In this document: in pieces, positions 12,097 through 24,768 of the stretch | Position numbering within the stretch: position 1 is the first letter of the stretch | How the letters are laid out: each line of letters begins with the position of its first letter | Source: Cystobasidiopsis lactophilus | Taxonomy: Eukaryota > Basidiomycota > Agaricostilbomycetes > Agaricostilbales > Chionosphaeraceae | Assembly (NCBI GenBank): GCA_001599975.1 | Contig: BCIO01000005.1 | Location: 2,404,508-2,468,507, forward strand | Direction: 5' to 3' | Length of the DNA: 64,000 bases | Notes under the pieces: generated by a model | Seen by the model: the letters and a program-made list of their open reading frames with translations, nothing else | Database searches by the model: none | Told to the model about the DNA's origin: nothing | Made by a program: the position numbers and the translations under genes

Positions 12097-13942
12097 ATGA
12101 CTGACCAAAGCGTGAGTCCTCTGAGAGAGCGCAGCGGGTCGAGAGCGTGTATTGACAGCTCGAATTGACTCTGCAGGACCAAGACTCCTTCTTCACCAGC
12201 ATCGATGCCCTCCAAGAGCATGGAATCGGCGTGTCCGACCTCAGTAAGCCCTCATTGGGACGTCGTCGCGCGCTTGACAGCTCCTCACAATGGTCGCTCA
12301 GACAAGCTCAAGTCGTCCGGGATTGCCACTGTGCTCGCAGTCCACCAAATGACCCGCAAGAACCTCACCAAGATCAAAGGCAGGTCTTTCAAACGGCGAA
12401 GCAGTCGGACACTGACCTCGTCCACCGCAGGCATGTCTGATGCCAAGGTGCGCGATTTTTGGCTGGGCAAGCGACAGCGACCTGGCTCATCCCTTCATAT
12501 CGCAAGGTCGACAAGATCAAGGAGGCTGCTTCCAAGATCTTGCCTTGTGGCTTCAAATCCGGTGGCGAAGTCGCCCTGAGCCGCGAGAAGGTGGGTCTTG
12601 CTTCAGTCGCGCGCTCTCTGCCCGATTCTGACTCTGTGGTGCAGATCATCAGCATCACAAGTGCGTTCCATATGGATTCAAGTCGCGCTGGCTGACGCCG
12701 AAAGCTACCCAGCTGGCTCCAAAGCCATGGACGCAATGCTTGGCGGCGGCCTTCAGACTCAGGCGACCACCGAGGTCTTTGGCGAATTCAGGACTGGCAA
12801 GACTCAGCTCAGCCACACTCTCTGCGTCACTGTGCGTAACACGCATGCCCCAGGCGTTCGCTTTGGACTTAGTCCTTTAACCACTGACAGGCTCAGCTGC
12901 CAATCGAGGACGGCGGCGGAGCCGGTCGCGTCGCTTTCATCGACACCGAAGGTACCTTCCGACCTGTAGGTTGCTCTTCGCCGGTCACGGAACGAGTAAG
13001 ATCTAACCGAGAAGGGTTAGGACCGCATTCGCGCCATCGCCGGTCGATTCGGCGTCGATGCCGACTCGTGCCTCGACAACATCATCACGGCTCGCGCCCT
13101 CAACAGCGAGCATCAGATGGACCTCTTGAACCTTGTCGCCGCCAAATTTGCTGAGGATGGATCGTACAGAGTGCTGATCATTGAGTAAGCCCCCTCGACC
13201 ACTGCAAAACTTCTCACCACTCACCTCAGCCAAACAGCTCGATTATCGCCCATTTTCGTGGTAAGTATCGCTTATCATTCTGTTTGTTTGTTTGAGGGTT
13301 GACTCTTCGGCGCAGTTGACTACAGTGGCCGCGGCGAGCTGTCGGAGCGCCAGCAAAAGCTGAATCAAGTGCCTTTCTGTCTATCTGCGCATGGCGTGCC
13401 ATAGTCTGACAGATTCACTCCGCAGATGATGGCCAAGATCTCGCGCATCAGCGAAGAGTTCAACGTGTGCTGCTTCATCACCAACCAAGTCCAGTCCGAC
13501 CCCGGCGCCTCCTCGCTCTTTGCTGGAGCCTCGGACAAAAAGGCAAGTCCTTGTTGTTGCTTATCTACCAACCAAACACCCATAACAACATTTACACCCT
13601 CGCCACAGGCTGTCGGCGGACATGTCTTGAGCCACGCCTCAACCTACAGGATCAGCTTGCGCAAGGGTCGCGGCGACGAGCGCATCGCCAAGCTTGCTGA
13701 CAGCCCGTGAGTGACTTTCCTGTTCCAGCTTGACCCCTTGCTCATGCTGTCTTTCGCCTTCAGCGAGTATGTGCCTTCAGTTCGGCTTAAGTTTATAATC
13801 TTGGCTGACTCGCTTCGCCCTGTCAGCCAACCTGAAGGTGTGTTGTACCGATGACTTTTCTGTCCATTGGCTGACAGCGAGCTCTCGTACAACAGGCGAG
13901 GCCACTTACCGCCTGGGCGCCGAAGGCGTGTGCGATCCTTGA
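12097..13942 (+). CDS. DMC1: Meiosis-specific recombinase Dmc1
   Basis: A RecA/Rad51-family ATPase that forms filaments on ssDNA and carries out interhomologue strand exchange in meiosis. ATG 12097 begins MTDQS. The N-terminal HhH domain contains [19 protein letters not shown] and [19 protein letters not shown]. The ATPase core has Walker [17 protein letters not shown] (about 12781-12828), DTEGTFRP, Walker B YRVLIIDS and loop 2 around [20 protein letters not shown]. This loop, [12 protein letters not shown], is the Dmc1 form; Rad51 has a different sequence here. The end reads [11 protein letters not shown] with the stop at 13940-13942. The length is near the usual ~340 residues. About ten short introns cut it, one of them just before GMSDAKV. 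A well-preserved DMC1 suggests a meiosis-competent fungus. Confidence 0.93.
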
Positions 13943-14236
13943 ACACGAGCGACAAGCTCGGAGCTCTCTTCCTTTCTGTGTGCGGTCCGCGGTCGTTGTT
14001 CTCTTTTGTGGAATCCAATGATGTCTGTCTTTCTCTGTCTCCTTCACGCTGCTCTTTCATTGCTTCGGGACCCATCCGATTGGGCGAATCAGCCTTTCTG
14101 CCTGGTCGAAACTCACGTCCATTTCACGCTCTCGTCCGATGGCGTGCTCAAAGCTGCTCGCTCGCCATTAGAGAGAGAGAGAGATTGCACGATCTATTAG
14201 GGTCTTGAGGCCCTTCTTCAGCTTCAGACGTCCAAC

Positions 14237-14972
14237 ATGACTGTGGCCGACGAATTCGCTGCGGCTAATCAAGGCTACGTGAAATCGGCGACGGCCGCTC
14301 AAGTCAATTTGCCTTTGCCTCCTTCGCGCAAGGCGTGTGTCATCACTTGTATGGACGCGCGCATCGAGTAGGTCACATAGCCGCTTCGACATTCACGGAA
14401 GCCACTGAGCTCTTCGTCCAGCCCAGCTTCCTCTTTGGGCATCAAGGAGGGCGAAGCGCATGTCATCCGCAACGCTGGTGGACGAGCGTACGCAGTGCTC
14501 GAACAAAGATGGCGTTGGAGTTGCTGACATCATCGATTTTCAGATCTGAGGCTCTTCGAAGCGTTATCATCTCTCAGACACTGCTCGGCACCAAAGAAGT
14601 TGTTGTGTTCCACCACGTCGGTCCTTCTTTCGCTATGTGGACGTCTGTTGACCTTCCAAGTATTCACAGACTGATTGCGGCATGCTGACGTTCTCCGATG
14701 ATGTTTTGCGCTCCAAGCTCAAGCAGAACCCGCCGAAGAAGGAGGCCAGCCCCAGCGCCATTGACAGCATCTCCTTCCTCCCATTTAGCGACCTCGAGCA
14801 AAGCGTTAAAGATGATGTGTCGTTCTTGAAGGATCATCCTTTGATCCCAGCCGATATCACGATCACTGGGTGGATCCACGATGTGAAGGTTGGTTTGATG
14901 CCTCTTGTGCCGTTCTTTGCCCTGACATTTTGTATCTCGCATTAGGACGGAAAGGTCACTCAAATTGTATAG
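14237..14972 (+). CDS. Beta-class carbonic anhydrase-like protein
   Basis: It hydrates CO2 to bicarbonate at a zinc site. ATG 14237 begins MTVADEFAAANQGYVKSA. Zinc ligands and catalytic dyad are visible: CMDARIE (Cys and the Asp-Arg pair, about 14350), then EGEAHVIRNAGGRA, then VVVFHH joined by an intron to TDCGMLTFSDD, giving the His-x2-Cys ligands. The C-terminus is ITGWIHDVK joined to DGKVTQIV, with the stop at 14970-14972 after the acceptor ATTAG. At about 170-180 residues it is the short, probably cytosolic form typical of CynT/Nce103-like enzymes, with no obvious targeting extension. It has five or so exons. It follows DMC1 by 295 bp on the same strand, and I see no functional link. Confidence 0.85.
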
Positions 14973-15169
14973 TTTTGTACATTGCGAGCACAAGTGTAAA
15001 GGAACAGAATGGGTGTAATGTGGCTTTGAAGCGAGATTTCCGAGTTTGAATGCAATGCGAGAGCACGCCGGCTCATATCTAGCAGTCTAGAGGGTCGCAG
15101 CCAGCAGCCAGCCACTGCATTGCCGCTGGAAAGAGACGTTGCGAGAAGAGAAGGTACAAAAAAACGACA

Positions 15170-17295
15170 TCAAGTCTTGCGGACGGGGTGGTAGTGGTAC
15201 ACGCCGTCAAAATAGATGAAGGACTGCGCAATGGGGCTGGGATTGTTGTCAACTTGGATCTCTCTGCCGAGAGCGTCAGGGGTCGGGCCTCTGAGAGAGC
15301 GCAAGTCGCTGATTCTCCGTACGTCAGACTGAGGTCGCCACCCAGGCGCAAAAGGACGAAGTGGAGAGCTCACACATTCAAGAGCTGTTCGTCGGAAATT
15401 CGAACGTCTGGGAGGGAGTCGGTAGAGGTATGAGAGCAAGATGAAGCCGTTTCGGATGCGCGGACCAAAGGAGGGGTGGGAGTGTCAATTTGGCGCAAGC
15501 CACGACTTGGAGAGGGCCTGATTGTTCCCGTGGTGGAACGGGCGTCGTCTGAATCTTGTGCGCTGGGCGGGAGTGGGAAGCAGGCATCTCTGAGCGCTGC
15601 ATGGAGGGACTCTGTCGACCTGCCGCTATCCAGAGAGTAGAGCGGCTTGAAGGTACCAGCGTCGCGGGATTTGCTGCGCACGCGGACCCCCAGATCCACC
15701 GACGGCTTTGGGGTGAGCGCGCTGACTGAAGCCAACGGCAGCTCAACCAGGTCCAGGTCTAAGGTGTGCGGCCGAGAAGCGGGCTGAACCTGGCCGGGAC
15801 GGAGCTCTCGTCGTTGTACGAGAGTGGGCAAAACGAGAGGCAGGGGTGGCACCGGTGGCACCTCGTCGTTGGCGGAGACCGTGGGGTCCACAGTGAGCGT
15901 GCGGCCCGAGAAGCGCTTGGACACCCGCGGCGACCCGCCTGTGGACGGGCTGTTGGGCAAAGAGCGGTAGGCGGGCGGGATCGTTGCATTGGAGCGGCGT
16001 GAGTTCCCGGAAACCGGAGTGAGAGGGCTGCCAAAAGGGTCGGGAAGTGGGAGTGGGCTGAAAGGGTCGCTCAAGCGGGAGCCCGGCTCGGTAGTGGGAA
16101 ACTTGATGAGATGCAGCGAAAGTCGGTCGCCGTCGCGGCGGCGCTCGAGCTCGAACCTCTTGGCGTTGAAGACGATGCGCGCGAGGAAGATTTGGGTGAT
16201 GACCAGAGAGGGCAGCAGATTGATCAAGCGATAGTTGAAGTGGTCACTTTGGATGACGAATAGTACATTCAGGAAGTTGGCGAGGCAAATGAGCTGCGAG
16301 CACCACCTCCGTCAGCTTCGCTCGTCTCGCGGACAGGGCAGTGAGTTGCAAGCTTGCCGTGACATATAAAACCTGATCTCTCTGGAGGATCTTCATGATA
16401 GATGAGTTGGTGCTGCGAATGTGGGCGATGCTCTTGTGCAAAGTGAGGCCGAGCAGGATGTGGCCGAGGATGGAAGGAGCGATGAGCGCTGTCGAATAGT
16501 ACATAGAGGTCGCTGTGCTTTCCATAAGCATCAAGCCAGCCGCTTTGAGGAAGGAGGCTCGGAGAAACGGTGGACGCACGGGACAGAAAACAAACAGACA
16601 TCGGCAATTGGTCTACAGCCATCAAGGCGGAGGTGGCAAGGATAGCTGTTGCCATTACCATCCGATGCAATCAGTCAGTTTAACGACCGATAAAGAGAAG
16701 TGGAAGATAACGAACGAGCCACGAAGAGGTCGGCGGTCAATTCGGCGGCGAGCGAAATGATGGATAAAACCAGCAAGCCCCGCAGGATCTGGGGTTTGCA
16801 GTTCCACATCCCCCAGGTCCTCAGAATCAAGCAGAGGTGGGCGCTGAAGAGAACGAGGGTGAAGCCAAAGGGGAAGGCGCGCTGCAGGCCGCACACCGTC
16901 ACAGAGTCGTAGTCTTCGCTCGTTTGAACGAGCCAGACGGCTGACACGAAGACGGCAAAGCCCAGCGCAAAGTACCTGCTTCAAGGTTTTACTACCAGCC
17001 CGGCAAAGAGCGCAGCGTGGCTGACCTGGAGATGAGGAAGGCGATCCCGAGCGGGCCTCTGTTGTGCCAGACCAGCTCTCGCTCGCGCCGGAAGTTGAGC
17101 AGCCAGTCATAGAAGAGCAGGACCGGGCAGAGTATGGCATTCGTCCAGATCCAGAGGCGGAGCAGGCTAAGGAACTTTTGGCGCGAGCTGTCAAAACAAG
17201 GTCGAAGGCCAAGGTGGCAAACTCACTTGGGACGGCTCGAGCCAGGCATCGCCGTCAGGCAAGGTCATGCTTACATCTGGGAGAACGTCCGACAT
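15170..17295 (-). CDS. DUF6533-type seven-helix membrane protein with long cytosolic tail
   Basis: ATG 17295 opens MSDVLPDVSMTLPDGDAWLE. A DUF6533 signature follows in the first helical pair: FYDWLLNFRREREMVWHNRG, the basidiomycete form of YDYLL-x-DRE-x-x-x-W. Further helices read FALGFAVFVSAVWLVQ, AFPFGFTLVLFSAHLCLIL, GLLVLSIISLAAELTA, MYYSTALIAPSILGHILLGL and LINLLPSLVITQIFLARIVF. A Ser/Pro-rich tail of about 250 residues follows. The final exon, joined after LLN by an intron (donor GTGTGA), reads RRISDLRSLRG and FIYFDGVYHYHPVRKT, stopping at 15170-15172. Function is unknown for the family; a receptor-like role is only a guess. It diverges from the P450 gene with 167 bp between start codons. 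Confidence 0.75.
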
Positions 17296-17462
17296 GGCGA
17301 GCGTTCTCCAAGACGAACTCAATCGTCGTTTGAAAGAAACCCGTTTGCTGTCAATGACGCCTTTGACTTGTCAAGGCGTCTCTTGAACCCGAGCAGCCAC
17401 GGGACCATCTGGCGCCCTTCTTGGCCCTGTATAGAGTGTTTTGATTTGTGCTGAGCCAAGCC

Positions 17463-19669
17463 ATGGCGAATGCTCTGCTGGTGGACTCGTCGCTCAAAGC
17501 GCGCTTTGCTGGCTGCCTTGGCCTCCTGTCACTGGCCAGCTTCTTGAACGTCGGCCCTCCTTCGACTTGGGTGTCGCTCCTGTTCTCTTCTCTGGTCTTG
17601 TCGTGGCTGGTCCCTCGGCTGGTCGAGATCGCTACGAACGACTACAGCGGGCGTGCACCAGGTCCGCGAACTGGCTTCATTCCAGGAGGTGGCTTTTCGA
17701 CGCTGCTGCCGCGCATCCGATTCCTCAACATCAACTTTCCCAATCGAGACATTTGGGGTTCTCGCGGCGTGAGTTGCCTTGTTGGCTTTGGCATCAGAGC
17801 GTCGCGCATGAGAGTGACGCTTTGCTTGCGGGATCCGATTTGGGCAGGCCTTGAACAAGAAGTGGGACTCGACTGTGATTTCTTTCTTACCTCACCTCGA
17901 ATGGCCGCACCGGCCCTTCTTCTTCGTGGCGGACGACGAGGCTGCGCAGCAGCTCATGTCGAATCGCAACCAGTTCTTCAAACCGCTCGAGATGTGTAAT
18001 GTTCCCCTTTTGAGCCCCGACGTGACCCTGAACCTCATGCATTGCGATCTACAGACAAGCTGTTCAGTTTCTTTGGCGCGAACGTGGTTATCGTTGAAGG
18101 CGATGAGCATCGGCGGCATCGGCGCATCACGGCGCCAGCCTTCAGCGAATCGAACACGGCGCTGGTCTGGGATGTCACTAAGGCCGTCTCTAAAGAGTGG
18201 TTCGAAGATCTCCGCCAGGCTCACAAGACGAGTGTTGACCAGCAAGGCGTCGAATTGGATGCTGTTGAAGGTGAGCTCAAGACCACATTTGAGCAACGAT
18301 CTAAGCAGTGGAATTCCCACAGCCACAATGAAAGCTGCTTTATTAGTTATCGCATCGGCTGCCTTTGGCAAGCAAATCGAATGGTCTGGTAGGGGCGAAG
18401 TGCCATCAGGCCACGCTCTGAGCTTCCGAGAAGCCCTGACAGACGTGTCCAAATACACTCTGGTCAAGGTGTTAGTTCCAGATGTGCGTCCTATTGCTAC
18501 CTTAGAAACCAAAGACCCAGTCTCAATGTTGCGGCGGAGACACTCAGTGGGTCTACCGGCTTCCCTTGCTCCCGGCCACCTGGCGCCAAGCGCTCTCCCA
18601 GACCAAGCTGGCTTATCAAGAATTCGAGCAGTATCTATCTGAGATGGTGGACGAACGGCAGCAGCTTGGGGAGACGCAAGAGCGGCCGGACCTGTTTAGC
18701 ATGCTATTGAAGCAAATGCAGCGCGGCTCGGAGGCCTTGGGCCCAGGCCAGCTGACCCAGGAAGAGGTGCAAGGCAACGTGTTCATGTTCATCCTTGCCG
18801 GCGTGAGTGCGTCGTCCTCAGCTCTGAATGTGGTTCTGACCACCATTCGCCGGACCACAGCACGAGACCACGGTATGCGACTCGCTACCCCTTTTCAATG
18901 GTAGCACATCTCTCTGAATTCTGGAATGCAGGCTCACACTTTGGCGTACGCATTGGCGCACTTGGCGCTCTACCCCGACGAGCAGGCCAAACTCTTCGAA
19001 GAAACGGCCACGCTTGCAGAAGACGCTGTGCGTTGTCTCTCACTTACATCAGCGCTTCGAGCTGAAAGATCGGGATCGAGGTGCTCAGGATCTCAGCGAG
19101 TATGGCAACTTGACCCGGACCCAGGCCGTCTTCAACGAGACCATGCGGCTCTTCCCGCCGGTGCCTCACATCCCCAAAGCGGCCAAGTCGACGTGCACAC
19201 TACCGTCCCGCAAGCTCTCTTCGCCCTCGGAGACGGTGCAGGTCGTGGTGCCCCAAGACTCGCGGCTGTTCGTGGACGTGATGGGCCTGCACATGAACGA
19301 ACTGCTCTGGCCCGAGCCGCTCGCGTTCAAGCCGGACCGGTTCATGGACGGCAAGTGGAACCGGAATGCCTTCGCGCCATTCTCGGGCGGAGGCAGGTCC
19401 TGCTTGGGCCAGAGGTTCGCTTTGGTGGAAGGGGCGTGCTTCTTGGCGTTGATCTCGAAGCACTTCCGGATCCAGCTAAGGGAAGAGGACACTAGAGATC
19501 TGAAGGCGGGCAAGGAGTCGTTCGAGCAGATGAAGACTCGACTGCTGGCTTCGGAGTGGAACAGTGAGTGGCGTTAACCCCTAGGTAGAGCGCGCGCTCT
19601 AATCGGCATTTGGCGTTCACAGTCACTTTGACGCCCAAAAAGCTCCGGCTTGTTTTTATACCACGATAG
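17463..19669 (+). CDS. Cytochrome P450 monooxygenase
   Basis: An ER-anchored heme monooxygenase; substrate unknown. ATG 17463 begins MANALLVDSSLKARFAG, and two hydrophobic helices anchor the N-terminus. Core motifs are the C-helix EGDEHRRHRRITAPAF, LLVIASAAFGKQIEWSG, the I-helix AGHETTAHTLAYALAHLALY, ExxR as FNETMRLFPPVP, FKPDRFMDG, and the heme loop FAPFSGGGRSCLGQRFA with its Cys ligand. The HETT of the I-helix sits on a 12-nt micro-exon at 18861-18872. A last intron (donor GTGAGT after SEWN) joins ITLTPKKLRLVFIPR, a normal P450 ending, with the stop at 19667-19669. At least nine exons. No secondary-metabolite cluster surrounds it. Confidence 0.92.
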
Positions 19670-19801
19670 ATCGGGTGTTAATTGTAGGTAGAGGGGAAAG
19701 GGGAGATTACTTTGAAAAAGCTACCACAACTAGTGGGCCAAATTTTGCGCGAGCCGGAGGAGGATGAGGCCAAAGGTCAAGTCGGCTCGTCCAAAATCCC
19801 A

Positions 19802-20598
19802 ATGGGTGAGCCCCTTTGAAGTGAACAGAGCGCAGCGTTTGACAGGCAGCAACCAGGTTCCAACAAGCCTCGCGGTATCCTCGCCGCCCGCAAGCTTCGC
19901 ACCTCGCGCAAAGAGAACAAATGGGCCGATCTTGGCTTCAAGAAGCGGGTGCGTTTGGCTCCTACCTTGCCCTGCCTGGCAATGGCTCAGAGTACATGCA
20001 CAGGCCTTGGGAACCGCCTACAGGTCCTCGCCCACCGGAGGCTCCTCGCACGCTAAGGGCATCGTCCTCGAAAAAGTCGGCGTCGAAGCCAAGCAGCCCA
20101 ACTCGGCCATTCGCAAGTGCGTCCGTGTCCAGCTCATCAAGAACGGCAAGAAGGTCACCGCCTTCGTGCCCAATGGTGCGTGGCTGGCCTAAACTTCAGC
20201 TCGTAGTAATTTGCGCTAATCTTGCGGTGGTACTCCACAGACGGTTCTCTCAACTTTGTGGATGAGAGTGAGCTACAATGGCACATGGTCAAGGTGCCAG
20301 CGGGAATGCTAAACGGGCGGCGGTTTGCACAGACGACGAAGTTTTGATTTCCGGCTTCGGTCGCAAGGGCAAGGCAAAGGGTGCGTTTTGAGGCTCTCCA
20401 TTCTATCTCGCTTGGGCCATCACTGACCACCAACACAGGTGATATCCCCGGTGTGCGATTCAAGGTGGTCAAGGTGTCGGGTGTCGGTCTGCTCGCTCTG
20501 TGGAAGGAGAAGAAGGTTCGTCCCTGCCCCCCACTCTCAAATGAACACCCTCTCATTTCAGGTGTCCTTGGAACCAACAGGAGAAGCCAAGATCATAA
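19802..20598 (+). CDS. RPS23: 40S ribosomal protein uS12 (Rps23)
   Basis: It sits at the decoding centre of the small subunit and controls tRNA selection accuracy. Exon one is only ATGGG (19802-19806?), followed by an intron to GTTCCAACAAG, giving [20 protein letters not shown]. The body reads [20 protein letters not shown], then [20 protein letters not shown], then the universally conserved loop [40 protein letters not shown], and ends KKEKPRS with the stop at 20596-20598. The family length (about 143-145 residues) is met. Five or six introns interrupt it, one of them within the PND loop. It is very strongly conserved, so the identity is safe. Confidence 0.95.
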
Positions 20599-20975
20599 AC
20601 GGTCTTTGCTTATCACCACCCACTTCTTTGACATCCCCTTCATAGGCCTTTCTTGAACCTTTTTTTTGGAATCCACGAGAGAAAGGCGGCTTTTTACCAA
20701 TCCAAACCGTGGCTGTTGGGTCTCTGGCAGTGTGTGGAGTGGGCAACTGCGGGTTTTGGGGGTCACAAAAGGGTGCTTTGCGGCGAGGCTGGATTGGGAG
20801 GAGGGAAGCCTGCGACTTCAAGAGCTTTGCGCGGTCTCGGTCGACATTCACGGCAAAAGCCTACACCTTTGTTGACCTGAGGAAAGCGACCACACGTCGA
20901 CAGTGAGAGCGAATTGAGCCGGCATCGACTCGCCACTGAGAGAGTTCGTCCGCGACCGACCATATCCACTTTTGC

Positions 20976-23900
20976 ATGCGCAGCCTCTCATTTCAAGGCC
21001 CCATCACTGCCTTGACCTGCCTTGATGATGACCTAGTGCTAGCTGGCTCCGGCACTTCGCTCCTAGTCCTCTCTATCTCCGACCCAGACCACACAACAAC
21101 TCATGCCCACATTTTGACGAAAGACCGCATTCATGTCCTCCTTGCCCGGCGCGAGCCAGACCAAAGCTGGCTGGTGCTCGTTGCAGGTGGCCATCAGCTG
21201 GTCAAAGCGACCTTGAGCCCATCTGGGCAGCAGCTCGCCGTGTCAAGGTCGACTTTCATTAATTCGGACCGCCGCATCCTCGCGCTCGCCTTCTTACAAA
21301 CCTGCCAGCTCTTGGTGTCCACCTCTTACAATTCATGCTTGCTTTTGGATCTGGGCAACTTGGAAGTCCAGCAGACGGTCCATTGCGAGCGCAGGACGTT
21401 GCTTTGGTCCGCTGCGTTTTCAGACCCTGCTTATTCGAGCTTGGACGAGGTGCAGCTGGCTGGAGGCGCCATCATGCAAGAAGCGCTGCTTTGGAGTCCG
21501 TTCAAGTCGTCGACGGTGGCGGAAAGATTGGTCGGGCATAATGTGGGCTGTCTTTTACTCGAGCCGGACAAGTCAGCTTACGTGTGATTCTGGTACCACA
21601 GGGCTCAATATATGATGTTGGATTCTCACCGGACAAGAAGTGGCTGGCCACCGTGTCGGACGACAGAACCGTGCGGATTTGGGATCTCGCCACCAAGTCC
21701 CAAGAGCCCAGAGTGCTGTGGGCGCACGAAGGGAGGGTGTGGCGCCTAAAATGGCTCGATTCTCGTCGAATCGCTACTGGTGGAGAGGTATGTGAAGTTA
21801 TGCTGCTGTTGTGAGTTTTGGTGGTGCTCACCCACCGGGAAAGGACGCTACCATCCAAATCTGGGACATTTCAGCGCCTTCGAACAAGCCAATCAAGTCC
21901 ATCCATGAAGTGCTTGATGGGAGAAGCGTCTGGGCTTTGGCAAGCTGGGGGGATCGGATCATCAGCGGCGGAGCTGATGGAGCCATCCGAGCTTGGGATG
22001 CGCGGCCGAAACAGTCTTTCACTTGTGAGCTCGTGGACGCCGTTATCCACTATATCAATGATGATTGAAAAGCCGCTCTTGCAGATCCGAGAGAACGGAG
22101 CTTGAAGATCAGGGGCTTTACGGTCTCGGAGCAAAGTCGACAAGTGTTCTTCCTCACAAGCGATAGGCAAGCACGCCCTCTCTACGATAGCTTCGAAGAT
22201 AGCTCAAGCGTTGGGTTTGCTGACAGGGCAATATGTTCGATTCCTTTCACCGGGCTCACCACCAACGATCACCATCAAGAGCTTTTCTCCATCCAGTCAA
22301 CGGATTCCAATCATCAGCTTGCGTATAACGAACGGAATCGGATCCTCTACTCGCTTCCTGGACGGGGCACAGTGACCTACTGTAGACTTCCTTCCGCTCA
22401 ACCGCAAATCGTCGAGCTCGGCCATGTCATCTCTCACGTACACCTTCAACTCCAGCCTGACGAGACTGCGCTTCTGTCGATATCAGATCGAAAATCGCAA
22501 AGCATATACGTGTACGACGTGTCGGAAGGAGGTCTCGTTTTGATCAAGCGATGCGCGGCGCCATCGGTCCAGCCAGTCAGCTTCTTCAAAGTTGACCCCT
22601 CTTCAAAAGTGCTTCTCGCTGGAAGTAACAGCGGTGACTTGGCGGCTTGGCGCCTGGACTCGGATGATGCTGCTCCAGAGCTCTTCCTAAGGTGCGGCGC
22701 AGCTCGCTCAGAAGCCGCTGCTGGTCCGCTGATTTCTCGCACAGCAAGTTCCACCAAGAGGCCGTCACAGATTTACACTTTGTCGACGACACTACGTTTG
22801 AAAGTGTGGGAAGGGACGCCCACTTGGCAAGGCACCGGCTTCAGCTGGCTCCCCTGCGCTGTTTCACCCTTGTCCGTGTAAAATTGTCACCCATGCGCCT
22901 AGAAAAGGTTGGTGCTTGACTCCTTTAGCACCACATTAATGCTCAGAGAAGATGTATCCCGACAGCTTTTGGCCCACCAAACCGAAAGTCGGTCGGTCGG
23001 TCGTGATTTAAACAACCTCTCTGTAATGGATCGTTTTGGCAACCATGTAGGTCGTCGGTTTCAATATAGGCACCTGGCAGCAAGCTGACAGCGTCCTGCT
23101 TAGCTGTTTGGGATTCCCGGCGCAGGCTCTGCCGCCTCCTGGCAAGCGACCACCAGCAACATGTTAGAAACCCTGCATCTTACACCCCAGAAGGTGAGCA
23201 CATTGAATCTACACGGGATCTACACCGGCAATGGTGACTTACGCTATCTTCCGGAGCGCAGTCTCTGTGCTATACCTTCATTCCCATTCCCGCTCGACCA
23301 GTACTCAGACCCGGCACACATGGCCGCGAGATTCTAGCGTGCCGGCCGTTCCCTGTTACTTCAAATTCTTTCACGGTGTTCGTCGTCTCATCGGCCGAAA
23401 ATGGTGCCGTGCATCTCTCAAAATGTGAGGCTGCCCCCGGTCTTCTTTTAAGTCAGTGGCTGCATACCGAATTCCACTCAGGGAACTCCCAGACCGGCTC
23501 TTCAGTGCTACTAGCAACTGATAGGACGCCACCAAACCCACTCAAGACCCTGCACATTCTCACGACTCCACAGGGGCGGACGCTCATGCTCGGCACGGGC
23601 GCTGAAAACTTGGTTATGCTCTACGAGCTCCAGCCTGAATCATCGGGTCTAAAGCTCATTTCAGCGCTGGACGACGACACGCTGATGGTCGAAAATCTGC
23701 GGATCGTCGATTCGATTGCCAGGCTCGTTGAAGCTCAAGTGGAGGTGGTCGCCGCCAACTCGGATGGGTCATTACGTGTGCGTTCAGACTGACCTTTACT
23801 TGACGGGTGAGCAGCTGTCTTATATACAGTCTTGTGACACACAGATACTTCGATGCGATTTGGCAACCGGCAAATGGACTGGCTCTCCCTCCACCGTGCC

Positions 23901-24679
23901 CGACTACCGCTGCGTTCTGGCAGTAAAAGACTTGAGATGGAGCAACGTGGGATTGGTGATAGCTGCCAACACAGCGGGCGAGTGAGTAATCCGCCCCCCG
24001 TGTCTTTTCTCAACCAAGCTAATGGCAGCTGGGCTTGCAAAGGCTCATGTTCTGGACAACGTGGGCATCTCTATTTACTTACAGTCAAATACTTTGCTTC
24101 TTGCTGACCGAGGGACCCACAGCGACCTGGCTACCAAACTCGGGAGTTTCGACTTCCACCAATCGGGCATCAATTGCTTCGATGTTCGACTGAAAGGTTC
24201 GACAGTGTTACATCTGATTCTAGTCGTGTGCTAAGACTATTATGTTGTTGTCGGAACAGATGACAAGCTGCTTGTGCTCAGTGGCGGCGATGACAACGCG
24301 CTGATCCTCAGCCAATTCTCCATCTCATCTTCCACCACCATATCACTCTTGTCACAAACCAAGGTTGAAGATGCTCATTCTTCAGCCATCAGAGGTGCGT
24401 CGCCTCATCTCAAAGCCGCGGCCAAGTCTAACATCAATGGCCACCCTAGACGTGCGGTTTCTTCCAGACGACACGGCCCTTTCGACCTCCTGGGATCAAA
24501 GGCTCACCCGATGGCGCGTCTCCGGCAGCGATCCAGGACTGCAGCTACTCAAGTTGGACGAGACGCTCTCCCAGGTGGCGGACGCCAATCTCATCGCCCT
24601 TCTCCCCTCTATTGCTCTTCCAGACATCTCAACTGTGCTGGTTGCTGGTATCGGTGTAGAATGTTTTGCAATGTCTTGA
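20976..24679 (+). CDS. WD-repeat protein, WDR6/Trm734 (Rtt10) family
   Basis: The family partners the 2'-O-methyltransferase Trm7/FTSJ1 to modify wobble position 34 of tRNAs, and has also been tied to endosomal recycling in yeast. ATG 20976 begins MRSLSFQGPITALTCLDDD. WD repeats include GSIYDVGFSPDKKWLATVSD with DDRTVRIWDLA, DATIQIWDIS, IISGGADGAIRAWDAR, HQEAVTDLHFVDDTTFESVG, and near the end LVLSGGDDNALILSQ and HSSAIRDVRFLPDDTALSTS with WDQRLTRWRV. It stops at 24677-24679. About a dozen exons encode roughly 1,000 residues, as usual for WDR6. Some middle introns (22900-23400) are placed only roughly. Confidence 0.83.
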
Positions 24680-24768
24680 AATTGTGCCACCACCCACTTG
24701 TGCAAACAAACCCCCGTCCAGTCGACGGCAACGGGTTCCGCGCCACTTAACAGCAAACGATATCGAGC

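Noticed and set aside
12097-13942. Assignment as Rad51 rather than Dmc1
   Set aside because: The segment [20 protein letters not shown] matches the Dmc1 form of loop 2, not the Rad51 form.
14237-19669. Carbonic anhydrase, DUF6533 protein and P450 as a metabolite gene cluster
   Set aside because: No backbone enzyme, transporter or regulator is adjacent, and the flanking genes are DMC1 and a ribosomal protein. Proximity looks incidental.
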